Source of the DNA: JABDJZ01 sp047619685
Lineage (GTDB): Bacteria > Bacteroidota > Rhodothermia > Rhodothermales > UBA10348
Reading direction: 5' to 3'
Length of the DNA stretch: 64,000 nucleotides
Assembly: GCA_047619685.1 (NCBI GenBank)
Contig: JBLHLC010000018.1
Span: forward strand, 1 to 64,000
Shown here: piece by piece, positions 55,378 to 62,323 of the stretch
Position numbering within the stretch: the stretch's first letter is position 1
Layout: each line of letters opens with the position of its first letter
Translations under genes and position numbers: made by a program
The notes under the pieces: generated by a model
What the model was told of the DNA's origin: nothing
Seen by the model: only the letters and a program-made list of their open reading frames with translations
Databases searched by the model: none

Positions 55378-55473
55378 AAAAGTGGGTCCGCAGGAAGGTT
55401 ACCCGCTAGACTTACTTGGTGGGCGAGTAGTCCGAGAGAGGATCTTTTTAACGTAAGCGGCCTATGATATCCC

Positions 55474-55740
55474 ATGAACGAAAGTATTCGCGCATATCTG
55501 GCCGAGATTGGCCGAAAGGGTGGCAAGCAGAGCAGCCGTTCGCTTAATCCAGAGACCGCTCGTCGGATGGTCCAGGTGCGAGAAGCGCGTAGGGCGTATC
55601 GCATGTTTTATGCAATGTGCTTTTGGTCATCGCCACCTGAGATGTCGGTCGGGTCGAATGACGTGGCCTGGGTGGCCCGGAGCCTCATGAAGCATGGAAA
55701 TCGTGAGGCGTGGGAATTTGCGCAAAGGTTATGCCCCTAA
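55474..55740 (+). CDS. KGG-type small protein, probable antitoxin, 88 aa
   Basis: An 88-residue protein. The first third has EIGRKGGKQSSRSLNPETARRM, like the N-terminus of small KGG-motif proteins with a DNA-binding character. The last third, VAWVARSLMKHGNREAWEFAQRL, resembles the segment found in small genes directly upstream of AbiEii-type nucleotidyltransferases. The stop TAA (55738-55740) overlaps the next gene's start. A TATGAT-like -10 lies 15-25 bases upstream of its ATG. Antitoxin role is inferred from position. Confidence 0.62.
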   Translation: MNESIRAYLAEIGRKGGKQSSRSLNPETARRMVQVREARRAYRMFYAMCFWSSPPEMSVGSNDVAWVARSLMKHGNREAWEFAQRLCP

Positions 55741-56537
55741 CGCCGCTCCAGCACACCATTCTAGCCGTAATTGGCCCGTCGCGGACGCCAGAGAGTTACG
55801 TGGCTGGAGGCACCGCCCTGCACTTCGCCCCGAACTCTGCCAGGTACAGTCGTGATCTTGATATTTTCCACGACGCCCTGGCGGGCGTAGCCGAGGCATT
55901 CGAGCGAGACTCGCAGTTGCTTGCCGGATCGGGCTTTTCGCTTGAAACCCTGATAAGTCAGCCTGGCTTTATTCGAGCGCTGGTAGAACTCCATGGCGAG
56001 TCCACCCAGATTGATTGGGCTCGAGATTCTGCGTGGCGGTTTATGCCCGTGATGAAGGCCGCTCTTGGGGGCTATGTCCTTCACGATGTGGACCTGGCGA
56101 CCAACAAGATTCTCGCCCTTGCGGGTCGGGATGAACCTCGCGACTTCGTCGACACTCTCTACATCCTGGACCACATCCTGCCCCTTGGACCTCTGGTCTG
56201 GTCCGCCGCTGCCAAAGATCCTGGATACTCGCCGCTATCGCTCCTGGAGCAGATCCGGAGACGGGGGAAGTATCAGGCTGAGGACTTCAAAAGGCTGGAC
56301 CTCGTCAAACCCTTCGACCAGAGGCGGGCAAAGCGGCAATGGACTGGCGCCCTTGAGATGGCCGAAGAGTTTGTGCTCTCTCGCCCCCCTCATGAGGCGG
56401 GCTGTCTCTACTATGACGCGTCCGCGGATCGCTTCACCGCACCAGAGTCATCTCCATCTCTCGAAGATCAAGGGTTGGTCACGCATTTTGGCAGGGCGGG
56501 AGGAATCCTGCCTAGACCGTCTGAGCAATCCCTTTAG
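55731..56537 (+). CDS. AbiEii/AbiGii-like nucleotidyltransferase, probable toxin
   Basis: A 268-residue protein with the AbiEii pattern: YVAGGTALHFA gives the glycine pair and RYSRDLDIFHD the D-x-D metal site; a third acidic residue is in TQIDWARDS. LATNKILALAGRDEPRDFVDTLYI is the conserved late motif of the family, which in AbiE toxins belongs to the nucleotide-transferring core. ATG 55731 lies within the last codons of the upstream gene (ATGCCCCTAA overlap), so the two are coupled. A toxin/antitoxin or anti-phage role is inferred by family. It is distinct from the nucleotidyltransferase at 17096. Confidence 0.78.
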   Translation: MPLTPLQHTILAVIGPSRTPESYVAGGTALHFAPNSARYSRDLDIFHDALAGVAEAFERDSQLLAGSGFSLETLISQPGFIRALVELHGESTQIDWARDSAWRFMPVMKAALGGYVLHDVDLATNKILALAGRDEPRDFVDTLYILDHILPLGPLVWSAAAKDPGYSPLSLLEQIRRRGKYQAEDFKRLDLVKPFDQRRAKRQWTGALEMAEEFVLSRPPHEAGCLYYDASADRFTAPESSPSLEDQGLVTHFGRAGGILPRPSEQSL

Positions 56538-56565
56538 AGTCTTCGCGGTTTCTGGGGAGCTTGCC

Positions 56566-56988
56566 CTACTTGATGGGCGAGTAGTCCGTCGGTTGCATGA
56601 ATACACTCTCGACATTCGTGACGATGCGGCCTCCCGCTTCCTCGTGCGAGGCCTTGTAGACGGCCTGCCAGTCCGGGTCCTCCCCGAAGGCTTTCCAGGA
56701 CGCATCCCGTGCCTCTCGCGACGGGTAAGCCAGTATGTAGACAAGCGTGTTGCTGGCCGTTTCACCCTCAGTTGGCGTCCAGTACCCGACCAACTCCATC
56801 CCATGCTTCTCGAACAGGCCGTTGGTGTGGTCACGGAACCTCTTGTGAAGGAAATCGAGCTTCCCCTCGTTGGTTGTGTAGGTCCGCATTTCGAAGACGC
56901 GGGTGTCCGCGTCACTCCAAGGAAGCGAGAGCGCGAGTAGCAGCACCAGAGCAGCCGCCGGGACGAAGGTGAAGAGTCTTTGGGTCAT
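56566..56988 (-). CDS. Exported NIPSNAP-family protein, 140 aa
   Basis: A 140-residue protein with an N-terminal signal or anchor (FVPAAALVLLLALSLPW) followed by a NIPSNAP domain: VFEMRTYTTNEGKLDFLHKRF, then LFEKHGMELVGYW, TLVYILAYPSREARDASWKAF and the final YKASHEEAG. NIPSNAP is a ferredoxin-like dimeric alpha/beta-barrel of unknown chemistry. Exported copies are common in Bacteroidota and Planctomycetota, often near sulfatases, as here. It is divergent from the sulfatase gene, 173 bases away. Confidence 0.86.
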   Translation of the reverse strand: MTQRLFTFVPAAALVLLLALSLPWSDADTRVFEMRTYTTNEGKLDFLHKRFRDHTNGLFEKHGMELVGYWTPTEGETASNTLVYILAYPSREARDASWKAFGEDPDWQAVYKASHEEAGGRIVTNVESVFMQPTDYSPIK

Positions 56989-57161
56989 GGCTTTCGGGTT
57001 GCGTTGTTGGGAGTCAGCGGCCTGAAGGCCAGACCCCGGCTCACTGAGAGCACTGAGTTTGGCGCCGATGTCTTCAACGGCCTGGACATGATAGGAAGAT
57101 CCATTTCCGCAGTAAACATCGTATTGTTTGTGGAGACCCCAGATAGGACGGAGGAAGGCTC

Positions 57162-58505
57162 ATGACACTCTCAGCAAATGCTGGACACGGCGCTGGCGGC
57201 GGGCGAGTCGTCTTGGACACCTGGCTCAACCAGATCGCGGTGCTTCTCGGTGTCCTACTCACTTGTGCTGGCTGTGCCCAGCCCTCGGAACGGCAGCCAA
57301 ACATCGTCCTCATCTTTGCCGACGATCTGGGCTACGAGACAATGGGAGCCAACGGTGGCACATCCTACAGGACGCCCAACCTTGATGCGCTGGCGGCCTC
57401 CGGGATGCGATTCACACAGGCATTTGCCACGCCTCTGTGTACTCCGTCGCGGGTCCAGCTAATGACAGGCAAGTATGGATTCAGGAACTACGTGGGCTTC
57501 GGGATCCTGCGACAGGGAGAGGAGACCTTCGCCCATCTCTTGCGGGGTGCGGGTTACCGGACTGCGGTCGTGGGAAAGTGGCAACTCTACGGGACGCCGG
57601 GCCAGCAGAAACTGGCAGGGCAAACGGGCAGCCGCCCCGCAGAAGCCGGTTTCGACGAACACCTGCTGTGGCAGGTAGACAGACAGGGCTCGCGGTATGC
57701 AAACCCTCGACTGGAAGCCAGTGGAGATTCGTCCCGCGTATTCGAGGGCGAGTACGGCCCGGACATGTTTGCGACCTTCATTGAGGAGTACGTTCGTCGA
57801 CCCAGCGAGAAGCCGTTCTTTCTGTACTATCCAATGGCCCTTCCGCACGATCCCTTTCTCCCGACCCCCGGCACAGAGCGCTACGGAGATGAAACGGTCA
57901 GGTCCGATACGTCCTACTTCGCAGGGCATGTGGAGTATGTGGACGACATCGTCGGGAGGATTGTGGCCGCGCTGCACCAAAGTGGTAAATCTCAGGATAC
58001 CGTGGTCATCTTCGTGGGCGACAACGGAACCCACCGGCGAGTCGTCTCGGCCATTGATGGCACAACGGTCCAAGGGCATAAAGCCTATCCCGATGCAGCT
58101 GGCACTCACGTGCCCATGATTGCCAGTTGGCCCGGTACGGTGGATGGCGGGCAGGTAAACGGCAATCTGATCGACCTGACAGATTTTCTTCCGACCCTGA
58201 TGGAGGCGGCAGGTGCGCCCGTACCACCGGACTACGTGTCGGATGGGCTAAGCTTTCTCGGGCAGATGAGCGGGCAGGCAGATACGGTTCGCGCCTGGAC
58301 ATTTACCCACTACGCTCCGGGGTGGGGCGGATTCGCGGACGCCCGATGGGCGCACGACGGGTCGTGGAAGCTCTACGAGGACGGCGCCGTCTTCAACCTG
58401 AAAGACGATCCGACTGAGGTGCAACCGGTGGCCCTGGATTCCCTTCTGCCAGAGGCCTGGGTTGCGGTGGAGGCACTAAGGGGCGTTTTGCAGCGGATGC
58501 ACTGA
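57162..58505 (+). CDS. Sulfatase, lipoprotein
   Basis: A 447-residue S1-type sulfatase. The signal has a lipobox-like LLTCAGC (Cys about residue 38); the leader is longer than usual and GTG or later ATG starts are possible. Metal and formylglycine motifs are LIFADDLGYET, LCTPSRVQLMTGKYG (Cys93, standard Ser form), VGKWQLYG and VGDNGTH. It differs from the sulfatase at 34818-36299 in the C-x-P-x-R core and in its shorter C-terminus. It needs the same maturation as a Cys-type enzyme. It stands beside the NIPSNAP gene. Confidence 0.9.
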   Translation: MTLSANAGHGAGGGRVVLDTWLNQIAVLLGVLLTCAGCAQPSERQPNIVLIFADDLGYETMGANGGTSYRTPNLDALAASGMRFTQAFATPLCTPSRVQLMTGKYGFRNYVGFGILRQGEETFAHLLRGAGYRTAVVGKWQLYGTPGQQKLAGQTGSRPAEAGFDEHLLWQVDRQGSRYANPRLEASGDSSRVFEGEYGPDMFATFIEEYVRRPSEKPFFLYYPMALPHDPFLPTPGTERYGDETVRSDTSYFAGHVEYVDDIVGRIVAALHQSGKSQDTVVIFVGDNGTHRRVVSAIDGTTVQGHKAYPDAAGTHVPMIASWPGTVDGGQVNGNLIDLTDFLPTLMEAAGAPVPPDYVSDGLSFLGQMSGQADTVRAWTFTHYAPGWGGFADARWAHDGSWKLYEDGAVFNLKDDPTEVQPVALDSLLPEAWVAVEALRGVLQRMH

Positions 58506-58534
58506 CCTCTCGGTTGACAGCTTTCAGCGCCCGC

Positions 58535-59151
58535 TTACCCGGCGGACGGCTCCCGCAGCGAGGCGGTCAGCATCGCATCCAGCCGCTCGCGCGCGTACTC
58601 CACACGGGGCTGGACCTCTGGATCCGAAAGCTCCCAGGTCTCAATCACGCGGGCGTAGGCGGCCGCTGCCGCCTTGAACTGCCCTATCGCTTCGTAGGCT
58701 TCGGCCATTCCCAAGCGCCAGTAGCCCTCCCACATGGGTACCTGGGCCGTCGAAAGACCATCCCCTATCGACCGGTAGAGTGCAAGGGCCGGACCGAAGG
58801 CAGCCTCCTCCATTCGAAGCTCTGCCAGCACGTAGCGCTCAAATGGCCCCACCTCGCTGATCGAGGTGATCGCGTTCACGAATGTGCCGGTGAGCCCCCG
58901 TTCCAGCGCGTCACGCGCCTCATCCAATCGGCCCTGGCCCCACAGTTGCAAGCCTTCCAGTCGATTCCCGAATTGGAGAGCCAGGCCGTGAACCGAGCCT
59001 TAACGTCCGGGTCCGCCGATGCGTGGGGCGGAAGGAATTTGAGGGCGACGTCCCGATCCAGCTTCGTATCCAGGGCCCGGTAAACGATGCCCATCCCGCC
59101 CTGTCCGATTTGTTCGGTAATGCGGTATTGGTGGATGATTTCGCCGATCAT
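58535..59151 (-). pseudogene. Decayed Ser/Thr kinase: N-lobe fused to C-terminal tail
   Basis: From ATG 59149-59151 the frame gives the start of a Hanks kinase (HQYRITEQIGQGGMGIVYRAL, VALKFLPP, DPDVKARF). Immediately after ARF the other frame continues with HGLALQFGNRLEG and QLWGQGRLDEARD, a TPR-like C-terminal region (AALAAYARVIETWELSD-type helices) ending REPSAG. The C-lobe, catalytic loop, DFG, membrane helix and most of the sensor part are missing, and the junction changes frame. It is a deletion product with the same architecture as the pseudogene at 21163-21860. Confidence 0.78.
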
Positions 59152-59259
59152 GTCCTCATTTACGACAGCACAAGCCAACAGGGCGAGGGCGCTGCAGGTC
59201 TACGGTATGGGCGGCTCGCGGCAACGGCAGCTTGGCACCGTCTCCCGCTATCCCAGGGC

Positions 59260-59673
59260 TCAAGAGTGCCAGCGCTCCACGGTGAGCCCGGGGAAGTCGC
59301 TGAAGTCTGCGGCATTGCGGGTCACAAGGACCAATCCTTCCGACACGGCCGTTGCGGCGATCATCGCATCGTGCTTCGGCCGCCGGATCCCTCGCTTTTC
59401 CATCTGCACTCGGGCCATGGCCAGCCATTCGGCCGCACCCGCATCGAACGGCAGGGCGCGGTACATACGGCCCAGCCCGGACACGTAGGCGTGCAGCCTG
59501 TCTCGACGTCTGCCGGCGGGGAGGCGCCCTACTCCAAATAGTAGTTCTGTCCACACCACGGCGGACGTGCACGAGCGATGCGCCTCTCTGGACAGCATCA
59601 TCAACAGTCGTCGATCCGGGTTGACCTTGGTCGGTTCTGAGAGTACATCCGTATCGAGAAGGAAGCGTGTCAA
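59260..59673 (-). CDS. vapC: VapC-type PIN-domain ribonuclease toxin
   Basis: A 137-residue PIN-domain protein. Conserved acids are seen in FLLDTDVLSEPTK (first Asp pair), VVWTELLFGVGRL (Glu), RPKHDAMIAATA (Asp) and LVTRNAADFSDF (Asp), the usual four-acid Mg site. It cleaves RNA (tRNA in studied VapC/FitB proteins). The start is TTG 59671-59673, overlapping the antitoxin stop as TTGA; the longer in-frame extension lies inside the antitoxin gene. Confidence 0.88.
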   Translation of the reverse strand: MTRFLLDTDVLSEPTKVNPDRRLLMMLSREAHRSCTSAVVWTELLFGVGRLPAGRRRDRLHAYVSGLGRMYRALPFDAGAAEWLAMARVQMEKRGIRRPKHDAMIAATAVSEGLVLVTRNAADFSDFPGLTVERWHS

Positions 59674-59930
59674 GACCCGGCCGCCCGGTCGGACTCGAAA
59701 CCATCCGCGGGGCGCAGGCCCTGAAAATCCTTGTCCGTGAGGTCGCCGGGACCCCACTCGGAATAGAACTCGTCCAGAAACCGTTTGAAGTCACCGGGGC
59801 GCTGCCGCGCGAGGGCCCTGTCCAGGATGTGGATGGCGTGCTGATTGACGCTCCGACGGTCAGAATCGGCGGAATGCCGAAGGCGCTCCATCAGATCCTC
59901 AGGAATGCCCTTGAGTGTTAGTGTAGGCAT
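59670..59930 (-). CDS. FitA/VapB-type ribbon-helix-helix antitoxin
   Basis: An 86-residue antitoxin. MPTLTLKGIPEDLMERLRHSA gives the ribbon strand and first helix and RRSVNQHAIHILDRAL the second helix, as in FitA/Arc-type proteins; the C-terminal half (FLDEFYSEWGPGDLTDKDF) would wrap the toxin. ATG 59930 begins the ribbon; an ATG at 59975 would add 15 residues without homology. It is coupled to the PIN toxin by overlap. Its complex is expected to repress its own promoter. Confidence 0.85.
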   Translation of the reverse strand: MPTLTLKGIPEDLMERLRHSADSDRRSVNQHAIHILDRALARQRPGDFKRFLDEFYSEWGPGDLTDKDFQGLRPADGFESDRAAGS

Positions 59931-60154
59931 GGGTGCCACAATGCTGTCTTTGACATTCATTTTGGAACCGTGCATTTTGACTCAGGTTTCCTTTGATGGA
60001 TAGAGCCCCGACCTCGGCCGCAACGGCTCGCGGACACACCCGCAGCCAAGAGCCTTGGCGAAGATGCCCGCCGGACCTTAGTCTTGTGTGAGAACCATCA
60101 AGATTTTGCCGGGAGTCTGCCGGCGCTCAACGCAGTCCATAGTGGAGGCACGGA

Positions 60155-61387
60155 ATGTTTAGCCCCGAGAATGTCCTGACCCGGCAGCTTTTGTTCTTGT
60201 ACTGCATACTTGGCGTGGGCGCATTCGTGACCGCGTGCGGAGGGGTGGAGCAAGTGCCTCCGGAATCGTCGGTCCCGCCCACAGGGTCCTATGAGGATTT
60301 TACGTCGGACAGGTTGATTGACGTATTCCAGCTTAGAGAGAATGACGTGGCTGCTCGCGACCTGGTGGGGTGGAGTCCGCCGTCCAAGGTGGTGGTTGTG
60401 GTCCCCGAGGAATGGGATCAGCGCGAGGAGCGCATGGCGTTTCTGCAGGCGGTAGCTCCCGGCGTCGAACTCATCCCGGTTCAGAATCGAGCGGATGCCC
60501 TTGATCGGGGCGTTCTCGAGGACGCGCAGGTGGTCATCGGACTTGGGTGCGCTGCCAGCACAGTGGCGGCCATCGGCCCGGTCACACATTGGATTCAGTC
60601 AGGCTCTGTTGGGGTTGAGGGCTGCTTTACGAGCGGTACGCCGCCGGGCGAGACAAACCGCATCCTTCGCGAACGCGGAATCGTCGTCACTTCGATGCGC
60701 AGCATGACTGCGCGGGCGATTGCCCAACACTCGCTCACGCTGATGCTTTCGCTGATCGGGGGCATGGACATCCACGACGAGAGACAGGGAAATCACGTCT
60801 GGGGGAGAACACAAACCGATGTGGTCAAAGACAAGAACCTGGATAAGGAATTCCAGGATCAGACGCTTTTCGTCGTGGGCCTGGGTAGCCTCGGAACCGA
60901 AGTCGCCAGACTCGCAAATGCTCTGGGATTTCGAGTCATTGCGACCCGGAACACCAGCCGCTCCGGTCCCGACTTTGTCGAATACGTTGGGTTATCCGAC
61001 GAGATGTATGACCTTGCGGCTCAGGCCGATGTCGTATTCGCCGCGGTGCCGAATACCCCCGACACGCAAGAGATGTTTGATGCGGAGTTCTTTGGGGCCA
61101 TGAAAGAGTCTGCCTATTTCGTCAGCATCGTACGCCTTCCGGTCGTGAACTGGGAAGACCTGAAGGACGCGCTGAAAACCGGGGCGATTGCCGGGTTTGC
61201 GGCCGACGACCTGCCTCAGAACGACTTCGAGCTCTGGGACCTGCCACGCGTGATCATGACGCCGCACGTTTCTGACTATTCAAACCGATATCGCGACAAT
61301 CAATTCCTCCTCTATCGCGAAAACCTGCGTCGCTATGTCGCCGGCGACAGAATGCTGAGCGTGGTTGACCTTGAGCGGGGGTACTAA
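60155..61387 (+). CDS. Exported D-2-hydroxyacid dehydrogenase-like lipoprotein
   Basis: A 410-residue protein. The N-terminus has a lipoprotein-like signal (LGVGAFVTACGG, Cys about residue 28), unusual for this cytosolic family. The Rossmann NAD site is LFVVGLGSLGTEVARLA. Catalytic residues: the Arg is in SIVRLPVVN, where the family usually has Arg-Gly (here Arg-Leu); the Glu/Asp region is AADDLPQ; and the His is MTPHVSDYS. The dehydrogenase part would reduce or oxidise 2-hydroxyacids; if it is exported the electron acceptor is unclear. Overlaps the convergent dioxygenase gene by 4 bases. Confidence 0.82.
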   Translation: MFSPENVLTRQLLFLYCILGVGAFVTACGGVEQVPPESSVPPTGSYEDFTSDRLIDVFQLRENDVAARDLVGWSPPSKVVVVVPEEWDQREERMAFLQAVAPGVELIPVQNRADALDRGVLEDAQVVIGLGCAASTVAAIGPVTHWIQSGSVGVEGCFTSGTPPGETNRILRERGIVVTSMRSMTARAIAQHSLTLMLSLIGGMDIHDERQGNHVWGRTQTDVVKDKNLDKEFQDQTLFVVGLGSLGTEVARLANALGFRVIATRNTSRSGPDFVEYVGLSDEMYDLAAQADVVFAAVPNTPDTQEMFDAEFFGAMKESAYFVSIVRLPVVNWEDLKDALKTGAIAGFAADDLPQNDFELWDLPRVIMTPHVSDYSNRYRDNQFLLYRENLRRYVAGDRMLSVVDLERGY

Positions 61388-62211
61388 AAGACGACCTCAT
61401 CCCAGTTGACGTTGTCGTTGTGCGAGTGGGTGAAACCAATCGCACGCTCGGCCTTGATAGTTTCCGCGTCCCGAAAGGCCATCACATACGTCTTGCGCCA
61501 ACCGTCTGAGCTGTTGCCACCCGATCCGTGAACGATCCGTTCATCGTGAACGGTTACGCTGCCGCGAGTCACCGGCAGGTAGGTTGGCCGCTCCCCTGGC
61601 AAGGCTTCAATGACGAGCGTGTGGGAATCCTCACGGCTGTCCCCCGCCGGCGTGTGTTTCCGCAGCTGCGGCTCGTTATTAGATCCGGGAATGACTTGAA
61701 GGCATCCATTGGCCAGGTTGGAGTCGCTGAGCGCAAGTGATACGGTAGCCGTCCAGGTGTTCTCCGTTTTTGGCCAGTAGCCAATGTCCTGGTGCATGAC
61801 GAATTCCGCGCCATCCTTGTTGGGTCGCTTGGCCAGGAACTGTTCGTAGTCCATGCCTGCCTGGCCACCCACATAGAGCTGGCTGGCAATATCCTGGGCG
61901 ACGCGGTGATAAATGCTCCCGGCCAATTCGGTCCGATAGCTACTCGGCAGCATCGCGTTAACCAACTGAAATTGATCGAATGGTGTGCCGTAGGGCTGCG
62001 ACATGTCACAAAAGTCCCGGCCCATCCGATGCATCTCCTTGCCGCTGATGAAGTGTTCGAACCATGGGTCGAGCTCCTCCTTCATCTCTGCTTCTGAGAT
62101 GACATCTTTCAGGACGACGTAGCCCAGTTCCGCGTACTGCTCGACTTCGGCCTTGGTGAGCTTGTATCGAGCGCCGTCGCGGCGGTGTGAGCCGGAATCA
62201 GTCGAAGTCAT
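61384..62211 (-). CDS. Phytanoyl-CoA dioxygenase (PhyH) family protein
   Basis: A 275-residue Fe(II)/2-oxoglutarate dioxygenase. The N-terminal KAEVEQYAELGYVVLKDVIS is typical. The iron triad is His-x-Asp in FVMHQDIGYWP and the distal His in DERIVHGSGGNSSDGWRK, which also holds the Arg that binds 2-oxoglutarate. WTATVSLALSDSNLANGCLQVIPGS is the conserved jellyroll core. The substrate is not fixed for the family; hydroxylation of an acid or ectoine-type compound is possible. Cytoplasmic, no signal. It is convergent with the hydroxyacid dehydrogenase. Confidence 0.9.
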   Translation of the reverse strand: MTSTDSGSHRRDGARYKLTKAEVEQYAELGYVVLKDVISEAEMKEELDPWFEHFISGKEMHRMGRDFCDMSQPYGTPFDQFQLVNAMLPSSYRTELAGSIYHRVAQDIASQLYVGGQAGMDYEQFLAKRPNKDGAEFVMHQDIGYWPKTENTWTATVSLALSDSNLANGCLQVIPGSNNEPQLRKHTPAGDSREDSHTLVIEALPGERPTYLPVTRGSVTVHDERIVHGSGGNSSDGWRKTYVMAFRDAETIKAERAIGFTHSHNDNVNWDEVVF

Positions 62212-62323
62212 GGTATTGGCAAAGGATGCGCCGCCTCACCGAGCTCGGCTTCGATGGCGTAGTGGGAGAGGTGGAGGCCTGTCATGGGGCGTGGCAGAGC
62301 GCGGCCGAAGACACTTACGGCCC

